From: Firmicutes bacterium UBA6132
GTDB taxonomy: Bacteria > Bacillota_A > Clostridia > Tissierellales > Sedimentibacteraceae
Direction of reading: 5' to 3'
DNA length: 16,136 nucleotides
Assembly: GCA_002435835.1 (NCBI GenBank)
Contig: DIVM01000221.1
Span: 1 to 16,136, forward strand
Both the position numbers and the translations under genes were made by a program. The notes below the pieces were generated by a model. That model did no database searches, had not been told where the DNA came from, and was given only the letters and a program-made list of their open reading frames with translations. Below are positions 1 to 6,194 of this stretch, one piece after another (within the stretch, counting starts at the first letter, position 1; each line of letters starts with the position of its first letter).

Positions 1-597
1 ACCGGATCCAAAAGACAAACAAGTTTCTAAAGGTTTGTCACAACCCTTTTTTAACATACGTTGTTCTGTTCTGCAAATACAAAGTGATACTGTTATCTTA
101 TCCTGTGTTTGAACTAATTTTATAGCCTCTTCATAAGACATTATTTCTAAATTTGAATCTACTGCTTCTCCTATTGGGATTGAGCGAATTTGTGGCACCT
201 TTTTCCACACGTCAGTGTTAACCCAGTATGGCATGTATTCATCAACATCTCTGACAAGCTCAGGAGTTAGTTTATTAACTTGGAATTCCCAAATTCCTAC
301 TATAAATTGCAATGCAGTATATTTTGGAGGACTATCTTTATAATGAGTACCATATATAAGACCTTTTTTCTCCATATGGTTTAAACGTATTTGAGCTTCC
401 TCTACGGAAATTTTAGCTCGATGAGCGATCACATGAGGCTCTTCTGCAATCAGAGACAGCGATAATGCAAGTTCAGCATCATCAGGAGTAAACAATCGTT
501 TCAATATACGTAGTTCCACTCCACTTTCAGTTTCTGGGAAACCACCTGGTAAATTGTCTAAATGTTTTGCTAACTTATAATATAAATCATTTTCCAT
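1..597 (-). CDS. Iron-sulfur protein with winged-helix-like N-terminus (partial, 3' end outside window)
   Basis: This frame is open from an ATG at 597 to the window edge, giving 199 residues with no stop, so the C-terminus is missing. AGGAAG lies about 7 bases before the ATG. Residues 30-90 are helical and charged and read like a winged helix (the run AEEPHVIAHRAKISVEEAQI, then a wing-like basic stretch); this is inference. Near the visible end is a cysteine motif, C-I-C-R, then GC, then ETC with LSFG. This motif is common in clostridial and desulfobacterial '4Fe-4S binding' proteins, which carry ferredoxin CxxCxxC clusters further downstream, beyond this edge. The gene starts 26 bases after hypA and is probably in the same operon. 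A redox or nickel-protein maturation role is possible, but no specific function can be assigned. Confidence 0.8.
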   Translation of the reverse strand, partial: MENDLYYKLAKHLDNLPGGFPETESGVELRILKRLFTPDDAELALSLSLIAEEPHVIAHRAKISVEEAQIRLNHMEKKGLIYGTHYKDSPPKYTALQFIVGIWEFQVNKLTPELVRDVDEYMPYWVNTDVWKKVPQIRSIPIGEAVDSNLEIMSYEEAIKLVQTQDKITVSLCICRTEQRMLKKGCDKPLETCLSFGSG

Positions 598-623
598 TAT
601 TTCTTCCTACTCAACTTCTTTTA

Positions 624-974
624 TTATGAAATTGAAATTTCCTTTACTTCAAGCTCTGTTCCAGAGTACAGCTCAGTATCTGAATTCCCACATAATGGAC
701 AGCAAAGTTTATCTTTTGCACGCCATTCAAAATGAAAAATATTTTCACAACTGTGGCAAATTGCAGAAACAGGCACTCGTTCAAACTTTATTTTCGCTCC
801 ATTTGCTATTGTACCAATACTTAAATAATCCCAATATTTTTGGGTTACCTCTTCAACGAAATCTCTCAAATCCCCAACTTTGAGACAAACCTCCACTATT
901 TTTTTAGCTTGATTCTTTTCCGCAGATTTTAATGCTATATCTAAAATTTTTTGGGTTAAAGGTAATTCGTGGAT
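624..974 (-). CDS. hypA: HypA, nickel chaperone for hydrogenase maturation (apparent ATC start)
   Basis: HypA binds Ni(II) through its N-terminal Met-His and passes it, with HypB, to [NiFe]-hydrogenase or another nickel enzyme. The frame extends upstream of the first ordinary start (GTG at 896) and reads I/M-H-E-L-P-L-T-Q-K-I-L-D-I-A from an ATC at 972-974. That matches the conserved HypA N-terminus, including the nickel ligand His2. From ATC the protein has 116 residues, the usual HypA length; from GTG it has 90 and lacks the nickel site. AGGAG sits 9 bases upstream of the ATC, just after the hypB stop. No ribosome site precedes the GTG. The zinc-binding motifs CHSC (73-76) and CPLC (92-95) are intact. 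The ATC is either a rare real start codon or a mutated or mis-sequenced ATG. The gene follows hypB by 15 bases. Confidence 0.88.
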   Translation of the reverse strand: MHELPLTQKILDIALKSAEKNQAKKIVEVCLKVGDLRDFVEEVTQKYWDYLSIGTIANGAKIKFERVPVSAICHSCENIFHFEWRAKDKLCCPLCGNSDTELYSGTELEVKEISIS

Positions 975-989
975 AAGACAGCGCTCCTT

Positions 990-1667
990 TCAAATCAGTC
1001 GGGACTTATAATCATTAATTTGCTCAGAAAGCCAGTCACTCCATTCGGTTATTCCTTCCATTGTTTTGGCAGAAACTTCAAATAACTTCATTTTAGGATT
1101 TACTAATGCTGCACGATTTTTTAGAGCTTCAAAATCAAAATCAAACATTGTTATACAATCAATTTTATTTATAATCAATGCGTCACAAACTTGAAACATA
1201 AGGGGATATTTGAGAATTTTATCATCACCTTCTGGGACGCTGAGTATCATAACCTTTAGATTTGCACCAGTATCAAATTCTGCTGGGCAAACAAGATTTC
1301 CTACATTTTCAATAAATAATAAATCAAAATCGCTTAGATTCATAGTATCAACAGCAGATTTTATCATAAAAGCATCAAGGTGGCAGTCGCCACCAGTATG
1401 TATTTGAACAGCGTGACCACCGTTCTGTACTATTTTTTCCGAATCAACCATGGAGTCTATATCTCCCTCAATTACACTAATACGGTATTTATGTTGTAAA
1501 ACTTTAAGTGTTGCAATAATTAAACTTGTTTTGCCTGCTCCCGGTGATGCCATTATATTAAGCATAAAGACATTTTCTCTTGCCAATTTTGCTCGAAGAA
1601 ATTCTGCATCATGGTTATTATCTTTAAGTATACTTTCTTTTATATTTATTAGTTTTATATCTGACAT
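990..1667 (-). CDS. hypB: HypB, GTPase for nickel insertion
   Basis: HypB is a SIMIBI-class GTPase that works with HypA to deliver nickel to metalloenzymes, classically the large subunit of [NiFe]-hydrogenase. The 225-residue protein has the P-loop SPGAGKTS (41-48), VIEGDI (65-70), the base-recognition motif NKID (167-170) and SAKTMEG near 199-205. The metal-site residues are visible as Cys95-His96 in GGDCHLDA and Cys127 in NLVCPAEF. There is no histidine-rich nickel-storage tail at the N-terminus. The ATG at 1667 follows GAGGAG by about 6 bases. It lies 60 bases after degV with no clear terminator or well-placed promoter between, so co-transcription is likely. No hypC, D, E or F is visible, so its client enzyme is unknown. 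Confidence 0.95.
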   Translation of the reverse strand: MSDIKLINIKESILKDNNHDAEFLRAKLARENVFMLNIMASPGAGKTSLIIATLKVLQHKYRISVIEGDIDSMVDSEKIVQNGGHAVQIHTGGDCHLDAFMIKSAVDTMNLSDFDLLFIENVGNLVCPAEFDTGANLKVMILSVPEGDDKILKYPLMFQVCDALIINKIDCITMFDFDFEALKNRAALVNPKMKLFEVSAKTMEGITEWSDWLSEQINDYKSRLI

Positions 1668-1727
1668 TAATTCTCCTCATCATTATAATGGCACGTAAAC
1701 TTTAGCATATGTTAATATTATTTTTAA

Positions 1728-2588
1728 TCAATCATCCAAATTGAAACATCCAATACCAATAAGTCCCGGTCCTGTATGAACACCAAGAGCAGGAGAAATT
1801 TGTCCTTCCATATATATTGTTGCATTATCTATATATGGCTGCATTTTTTCTCTGATTTTATCAGCTTCTTCTTGAGCAAATCCATGACAAATAGCAAGAT
1901 AATAGTTTTTCTTATCCTTTATTTCGTTCTGTACTATTTCTATGAGCTTATTAATACTTTGTTTTCTTCCTCGTACTTTTTCTACTGTATAATAAACTCC
2001 ATCTTTGTCACAAGTAATGATTGGCTTAACTTGAAGTACGCTTCCAATCATTCCTTCTACACGGCCTAACCTTCCACCTTTTACAAGATAATGTAGAGTT
2101 TGTAAACTGAAGTATATATTTGAAGTTTCAATTTTATTTTCTACTTTATTAACTATTTCTTCAAAGTTTAAATTTTTTTCAAGTAATTGTGCTGCATATA
2201 TGGGCAGAAAACCAGAACCAAGCCCTATATTTTTTGTATCTATAACTTTAGTTTTAATATTTTTATAATTCTCACAAACCATTTCAATTGCTTTACATGT
2301 TCCACTCAATCCTGAAGAGATTACGGGAATAATTATGTGATTATATCCGTCCCCTATGATTCTATCTATTATCTCATGCATTTCACCAATAGTTGGCAAA
2401 CTTGTATGTGGTATTTCAGTTTGTAGATTTTCATACACTTCTTCTGGTGTAATATCAACTCTGTCACGATAAGATTTGTCTTTATAATTTATACTAAGTG
2501 CCATCTCATAAATATGAAATCTTTCCAATAAATTTCGAGGTACATCCGAGCAAGAATCTGTCAGTATTGCAATTTTATTTTCATTCAT
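1728..2588 (-). CDS. DegV family fatty-acid-binding protein
   Basis: DegV proteins bind a long-chain fatty acid; in Firmicutes the FakB members of the family present fatty acid to the kinase FakA for phosphorylation. The 286 residues match the full family length. Visible landmarks are the N-terminal strand followed by DSCSD (11-15), TSLPT near 62-66, ISSGLSGT (90-97) in the head-group pocket, LVKGGRLGRVEG, and HTGPG near the C-terminus. The ATG at 2588 has AAGGAG about 8 bases upstream. It begins 27 bases after the DUF1836 gene in what looks like one transcript. No fakA-like kinase is in the window. The family is certain; a specific FakB role is inference. Confidence 0.92.
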   Translation of the reverse strand: MNENKIAILTDSCSDVPRNLLERFHIYEMALSINYKDKSYRDRVDITPEEVYENLQTEIPHTSLPTIGEMHEIIDRIIGDGYNHIIIPVISSGLSGTCKAIEMVCENYKNIKTKVIDTKNIGLGSGFLPIYAAQLLEKNLNFEEIVNKVENKIETSNIYFSLQTLHYLVKGGRLGRVEGMIGSVLQVKPIITCDKDGVYYTVEKVRGRKQSINKLIEIVQNEIKDKKNYYLAICHGFAQEEADKIREKMQPYIDNATIYMEGQISPALGVHTGPGLIGIGCFNLDD

Positions 2589-2615
2589 AATATTCTCCTT
2601 TTGATTTGGCGAGAT

Positions 2616-3158
2616 TTATATTCTTTTAATTTTTGTTTCTATAATTTTTTCAGTTAAAAGTTTATTAGATAATGCTGAAGTAATGGAAGAAATAGCAAGT
2701 TTTTCATATTGTATTTCCCTTTTCTCAAATACATAAGGACTATCTTTTTCTAAAATTGGAACAAAAACTTTTCGCATTGACTCTTCAAATGCTTCACAAA
2801 AAGAATCATATGCTGTTTTTTCATTTCCTTGTAAAGCAATCTGCAATTGAATTCCATCTTTAATTTTTGTGATTGGAAGTATCTGTTTAAGTATGGTAAT
2901 TATTATAACGTATGCAATATGAATCTTTTCATACTTCTTCTTAACTGGTTTAGGCATCATCCCCCATTTTACATAATTGTTCACCATGCTTTTAGTAATA
3001 AGCTTTTCATCCCCAATTTGCATAAAGGATATTTCATCAGTTACAATCTGTAACATCTGGTCACTATAGATTGCAAAATCAGGTAAATCATCCCATAAAG
3101 TGAGTTTTACTTCGATCATTGTCTTGCTGTATTCATATAATTCTAAATTATTTATCAT
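2616..3158 (-). CDS. DUF1836 domain protein, probable MerR-like regulator
   Basis: This 180-residue protein matches the DUF1836 pattern: a W-DDLPDF-YSDQ start (22-34), then LITKSMVNNYVKWGMMPKP (53-71), a basic KKKYEKIHIA segment and a helical stretch ILKQILPITKI. The order of elements resembles a MerR-type winged helix, where the region after the helix-turn-helix meets a basic R/K-Y-x-x-x-H segment, so DNA binding is plausible but inferred. The ATG at 3158 follows AAAGGTGG. It is the first gene after a strong promoter at 3209-3237, whose start region carries a 17-base palindrome, suggesting autoregulation. It heads the probable unit DUF1836-degV-hypB-hypA-FeS protein. Its signal is unknown. 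Confidence 0.85.
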   Translation of the reverse strand: MINNLELYEYSKTMIEVKLTLWDDLPDFAIYSDQMLQIVTDEISFMQIGDEKLITKSMVNNYVKWGMMPKPVKKKYEKIHIAYVIIITILKQILPITKIKDGIQLQIALQGNEKTAYDSFCEAFEESMRKVFVPILEKDSPYVFEKREIQYEKLAISSITSALSNKLLTEKIIETKIKRI

Positions 3159-3179
3159 CGTTCCACCTTTTTCAATAAC

Positions 3180-3204
3180 AACTATATGTAGTTATCATAA
3201 CTAC
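3180..3204 (-). promoter_or_regulatory. Candidate operator: palindrome at the DUF1836 operon start site
   Basis: A perfect 7-bp inverted repeat, GTAGTTA-TCA-TAACTAC on the plus strand, lies at 3188-3204. A second, overlapping 5-bp repeat, AACTA-TATG-TAGTT, lies at 3180-3193. The pair begins 5 bases downstream of the -10 element and so covers the expected transcription start and first transcribed bases. That is a usual position for a repressor site. The binding protein is not shown by the sequence; the DUF1836 product of the first gene is the simplest candidate. Confidence 0.6.
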
Positions 3205-3208
3205 TTAA

Positions 3209-3237
3209 ATCATAGCTCAAATTTATTCTTATGTCAA
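3209..3237 (-). promoter_or_regulatory. Sigma-A promoter of the DUF1836-degV-hypBA unit
   Basis: Read on the minus strand, TTGACA (3237-3232) is followed by a 17-base spacer and TATGAT (3214-3209). This is a perfect -35 element and a 5-of-6 -10 element at ideal spacing. Transcription should start near 3202, about 44 bases before the DUF1836 ATG. A terminator for the preceding gene lies upstream at 3309-3336, so the region is a clean operon boundary. Confidence 0.88.
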
Positions 3238-3308
3238 GTATGAAAGAAATAAATTTTCGACAAAAATTATTAAAAATCTAATTTTAAAATGCAGTAGATT
3301 GTTAAACT

Positions 3309-3336
3309 AAAAAAAGAGTTACTATAAAAGTAACTC
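3309..3336 (-). terminator. Rho-independent terminator after the ThiF-like gene
   Basis: An 8-bp perfect stem (plus-strand GAGTTACT at 3316-3323 and AGTAACTC at 3329-3336, loop of 5) is followed on the minus strand by seven T residues (3315-3309). It starts 23 bases after the stop codon of the ThiF-like gene and closes the iscU-thiF transcript. Confidence 0.92.
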
Positions 3337-3358
3337 CAAAAATTTTGTATAAATTATA

Positions 3359-4804
3359 TCATATGTCTTCCTTTGTTTTGCATGTAAAATCATATGTTTG
3401 AAGAGTTGTTATACTTGGATTTTTACCACATACAGGGCAGTTTGGATTTCTTTCTAAATTAACAATCATAAAATCAAAATCTATTGCATCAAACATAAGT
3501 ATTTTATTTTTTAATGTTATTCCTATTTTAGCAATTATTTTAATAACTTCAGCTGATTGTATAAACCCCATTATTCCAGGTACTGGCCCTAAAACGCCTG
3601 TTTCAGAACATGAAGCACCGCTACCTGCGCCTAAGTTTGGAAACAAACATCTATAACAGTGACCTTCATTTGGTATAATTGTAGTATTTGTCCCATTAAA
3701 CTTCAATACTCCTGCTTCTACTAAAGGCTTATTAGCAAAAATACAAGCGTCATTTAAAAGATATCTTGTTTGAATATTATCCACTGCAGATATAACAATA
3801 TCATAATCATTTATAATTTCCGTAATATTTTCTAAATTTAAATAATCCATATAAGTTTTTACATTTAAGTCAGGATTGATATTTTTTAAAAATATTTTTG
3901 CTGATTCCACTTTTGGCATTCCTATACGTGAAACCGAATGAATTATTTGTCTGTTAAGATTACTTAATTCAACTTTATCATTATCTATTAAGCCTATTGT
4001 ACCAACCCCTGCTAATGCTAAGTTATATGCAGCAGGAGCACCTAAACCCCCTGCTCCAACTATAAGAACTTTTGACTTTGACATTACTTCTTTTATATGG
4101 TTATAATTTATGTTATCATAATTTACAGCACATAATTTTTTTATAAAAGATGGTAAATTATTTTGTTCTATATTATTAAATTCCATTGAAAATAAATCTA
4201 AATACAAATTGTCATTTTGTATTTGCCCAATTTGTAAACATCTTTTAAAACATTCTATAGCACAAAGTGTACCTAAAATTGAATATGAAATAATATTGCT
4301 ACAATTATCTTTATTAATATTATTTAAGGTCGTATATTCATTACTTAAATTATTTATAAAATGATTTAGGCTAATATCATTATCAAAATAAGTAATTATG
4401 CTATTCCATTCGTTATATACAGAAATAATGGAAGGTATAAAAATATTATTTTTTACTGATAGGGTTTTCTTAAAATTTGTAATATAGTTAATATTTCCGA
4501 AAAAAATTCTAAATTTTACTTCATCATTATTTTCATTTTCATTATTAAGTTTAAGACAAATATCAGGATTATAATCGTTAATATTGCTTATTAAAGATTC
4601 AACGCCCTGTACATTATGTAAATTACATATTATATTTCCAATGCCCGTTGCAGCAAGATAATATATCATAGGAGATATTTCCTCAACTGTTTCACCATAT
4701 ATTAATACAGAAAATTCTAATAACTTCTTTTGACCTTGTCCGCTAATTTCAGGTATAATAATATGTCTTAAATATCTATTTATCTGTTCTTTAGATAAAA
4801 TCAT
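3359..4804 (-). CDS. ThiF/MoeB/HesA family E1-like adenylyltransferase with duplicated N-terminal pseudo-domain
   Basis: E1-like enzymes adenylate the C-terminal glycine of a ubiquitin-fold sulfur carrier (ThiS, MoaD) so that it can be thiolated. The second half (about 240-465) looks active: GAGGLG (250-255), LIDNDKVELSNLNRQ (272-286), Lys298, SAVDN with Asp342, zinc cysteines C383/C386 and C456/C459, and ASCSETGVLGPVPG with Cys399 at the position of the ThiF/E1 cysteine. The first half starts like a normal MoeB (LSKEQINRYLRHIIIPEISG), but where GxGGxG should follow it has VLIYGETVEE. It ends with LGTLCAIECFKRCLQIG, which mirrors MGFIQSAEVIKIIAKIG of the second half. It therefore looks like a degenerate duplicate. 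At 481 residues the protein is about twice a normal MoeB. It lies 6 bases after the IscU-like gene, and no sulfur-carrier gene was found nearby. Confidence 0.88.
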   Translation of the reverse strand: MILSKEQINRYLRHIIIPEISGQGQKKLLEFSVLIYGETVEEISPMIYYLAATGIGNIICNLHNVQGVESLISNINDYNPDICLKLNNENENNDEVKFRIFFGNINYITNFKKTLSVKNNIFIPSIISVYNEWNSIITYFDNDISLNHFINNLSNEYTTLNNINKDNCSNIISYSILGTLCAIECFKRCLQIGQIQNDNLYLDLFSMEFNNIEQNNLPSFIKKLCAVNYDNINYNHIKEVMSKSKVLIVGAGGLGAPAAYNLALAGVGTIGLIDNDKVELSNLNRQIIHSVSRIGMPKVESAKIFLKNINPDLNVKTYMDYLNLENITEIINDYDIVISAVDNIQTRYLLNDACIFANKPLVEAGVLKFNGTNTTIIPNEGHCYRCLFPNLGAGSGASCSETGVLGPVPGIMGFIQSAEVIKIIAKIGITLKNKILMFDAIDFDFMIVNLERNPNCPVCGKNPSITTLQTYDFTCKTKEDI

Positions 4805-4810
4805 AATAAA

Positions 4811-5176
4811 TCACTCCCTAAGTTTATAATCAGATATTGCACTATGTAGAGCATCTGCAGCAGTATTAGAACATTTTAATTTATTTTCAGGAAGCCCCCC
4901 TAAAGCAAATGAAACATCCTCATTCTTAATTTCCAATGCCTCAGATAAGGTTTTACCTTTTGCCAGAACTGTAACCATACTGCTTGCAGCTATAGCAGCG
5001 CCACATCCAAAAGTTTTAAACTTTACATCTGTTAATATATTATTTTCTACTTTAATGTATATTGTTATTTTATCGCCGTCTGCTGCATTATTTACATGTC
5101 CTATACCATTTGCATCTGCAATTTCTCCAACATTTCGCGGGTCAGAAAAATGATCTAAAACAATATCATTGTACAT
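4811..5176 (-). CDS. IscU/NifU-like scaffold protein lacking two cluster ligands
   Basis: The protein has the IscU fold signature: MYNDIVLDHFSDPRNVGE at the start, FKTFGCGAAIAASSM with Cys58, ALGGLP, and a final cysteine in NKLKCSNTAADAL (Cys102). IscU normally holds a nascent Fe-S cluster with three cysteines and a histidine. Here the first motif, usually xPxCGD, reads NNAADGD, so Asp33 replaces the first cysteine. The H-C before the last motif is K-C, so the histidine is also gone. A canonical scaffold function is therefore doubtful. I chose ATG 5176 (121 residues) because GAAGGAAGG precedes it at good spacing and homologues start at MYxxxVxDHF; a TTG at 5200 in frame is less likely. The ThiF-like gene follows after 6 bases. 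No cysteine desulfurase is adjacent. Confidence 0.88.
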   Translation of the reverse strand: MYNDIVLDHFSDPRNVGEIADANGIGHVNNAADGDKITIYIKVENNILTDVKFKTFGCGAAIAASSMVTVLAKGKTLSEALEIKNEDVSFALGGLPENKLKCSNTAADALHSAISDYKLRE

Positions 5177-5252
5177 ATATATACCTTCCTTCGTTTTCAA
5201 GTTTAGCTATGTATTTCTTTAATGTATTATATTTTTCATTTAATTTATCCAA
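5166..5252 (-). CDS. Possible 28-residue small ORF overlapping the IscU-like start
   Basis: A TTG at 5252 sits 5 bases after GGAGG and opens a 28-codon frame ending in TGA at 5166-5168. An ATG at 5264 in the same frame has no ribosome site. The peptide is lysine- and leucine-rich and helical in its first 20 residues (MDKLNEKYNTLKKYIAKLEN). Its end runs over the ribosome site and first 11 bases of the IscU-like gene, an arrangement that would couple their translation. I do not recognise the peptide; it could be a leader, a real microprotein or chance. Confidence 0.4.
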   Translation of the reverse strand: MDKLNEKYNTLKKYIAKLENEGRYIYVQ

Positions 5253-5407
5253 TGTAGCCTCCATTGTAAAAATATATAATGCAAATATAATTACATCAGT
5301 AAATCGTTATCCCATCAGTTATTTAGTTACATTTTTTCAATTCATGTTTAAATATATTTAATATATCCACTCTATTCATATGTATCATATCTTTATAATA
5401 TGTTTAA

Positions 5408-5436
5408 ATGATAGCATAATTTTATATTACAGTCAA
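5408..5436 (-). promoter_or_regulatory. Sigma-A promoter (extended -10) of the iscU-thiF unit
   Basis: On the minus strand TTGACT (5436-5431) is followed by 17 bases and TATCAT (5413-5408). The spacer ends in TGC, giving an extended -10. Transcription should start near 5401. That leaves a leader of about 225 bases before the IscU-like ATG, long enough to hold regulatory RNA structure or leader peptides. Confidence 0.82.
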
Positions 5437-5480
5437 TAAAATATAGATTATCAGATTTGTTTTGTGAAACTATTTTTTTT

Positions 5481-5553
5481 GTAATCCTGAGCGATAGCGA
5501 AGGATCTTGTTATTTCAATAATAAAAAGATTCTTCACTGCTTCATAATGACAT
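5481..5553. repeat. Degenerate dispersed inverted repeat (MITE-like palindrome)
   Basis: The left arm (5481-5508) contains CCTGAGCGATAGCGAAGGAT and the right arm (5526-5553) contains AGATTCTTCACTGCTTCATA. The right arm reverse-complemented reads as a variant of the left, with a two-base gap and several mismatches. Both arms resemble the TGTCATTCTGAGCGAAGCGA/AGAATCT family of intergenic palindromes seen in many bacterial genomes (from memory). Its local base composition is richer in G+C than the flanks. It has no transposase and no T-run on either side that would make it a terminator. Confidence 0.7.
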
Positions 5554-5650
5554 CTTAAGTGTTTGTAAACAGTCTGATAATATAGTATTTTTAACTATAT
5601 TCATTTAATTTATTAATTTAATTTTTCTTTGAGAAAATCTATGGAAAATT

Positions 5651-6118
5651 TTATATATTATTTTTTTCTATATTTAATAGTAATTCTTTTATATCCAACC
5701 CACCTGCATAACCTACTAATTTACCATTTGACCCAACTACTCTATGGCATGGAATTATAATTGAAATAGGGTTTTTATTGTTTGCCATTCCAACTGCTCT
5801 GCTTGCTTTTTCGTTTCCAACAGCTATTGCAATATCTTTATAACTCCTTAATTCACCATATGGTATATCCAGCAAAGCTTGCCATACGCTTTTTTGAAAT
5901 TCTGTACCAACCGGTTCTATTTTTAAATCAAATGATTTTCTTTTTCCTTCAAAATATTCTTTAAGTTGATTACCTGCTTCTTTAATCAGAGGCGTTTCAT
6001 TTATTTGGGTTTCTTTAGCACCTGTTTCATTTTCAAAATATATATTTGTAATAACATTACCATCATCTGCAATGCCTATTTTTCCAATTACAGTATCATA
6101 AAAAAATAAATTTTTCAA
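5651..6118 (-). CDS. ogt: Methylated-DNA--protein-cysteine S-methyltransferase
   Basis: Ogt/MGMT repairs O6-alkylguanine by one-time transfer of the alkyl group to its active-site cysteine. The 155-residue protein has the catalytic PCHRVVGSNGKLVGYAGG (123-140) with Cys124, the DNA-recognition region IPYGELRSYKDIA (85-97) and RAVGMANNKNPI (107-118) with the conserved Asn and Arg. There is no Ada-type regulatory domain. The start is a TTG at 6118 with AGGAGG 5 bases upstream. A dedicated promoter lies at 6195-6223, so it is probably transcribed separately from the gene before it. No damage-response operator was recognised. Confidence 0.95.
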   Translation of the reverse strand: MKNLFFYDTVIGKIGIADDGNVITNIYFENETGAKETQINETPLIKEAGNQLKEYFEGKRKSFDLKIEPVGTEFQKSVWQALLDIPYGELRSYKDIAIAVGNEKASRAVGMANNKNPISIIIPCHRVVGSNGKLVGYAGGLDIKELLLNIEKNNI

Positions 6119-6194
6119 TTAGACCTCCTAATTTAATTTTTTTAAAATATTATGTTCTTTACCAGAAAGGCGTTTCACAAACTGGTACAATCAC

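Larger units (their letters stand above)
5265..5650. other. 386-base region upstream of the IscU-like unit without a convincing protein gene
   Basis: It holds the iscU-thiF promoter (5408-5436), an MITE-like inverted repeat (5481-5553), an AT-rich 8-bp hairpin (5579-5586 with 5594-5601) and a leader of roughly 150 bases ahead of the small ORF. The leader has two direct copies of CATCAGT (5294-5300 and 5313-5319, 19 bases apart). It also has an 18-codon frame at 5379-5323, without a good ribosome site, that ends in Lys-Lys-Cys-Asn. No sulfur-carrier-like frame (about 65-70 residues ending in Gly-Gly) was found on the minus strand. Confidence 0.6.

Noticed and set aside
624..896. hypA beginning at GTG 896 as a 90-residue protein
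   Set aside because: The frame upstream encodes the conserved HypA N-terminus and there is no ribosome site before this GTG, so the longer reading from 974 is preferred.
1682..1687. TATAAT upstream of hypB as a promoter
   Set aside because: Transcription from it would start inside the hypB ribosome site, leaving no usable leader.
5062..5361. 99-codon plus-strand frame partly outside the IscU-like gene
   Set aside because: It is low-complexity (Phe, Leu, Tyr, His), has no ribosome site and overlaps the IscU-like gene and its leader in antisense.
5579..5601. 8-bp AT-rich hairpin AATATAGT/ACTATATT as an ogt terminator
   Set aside because: It is nearly all A/T and no T-tract follows on the minus strand; it may be chance in such AT-rich sequence.
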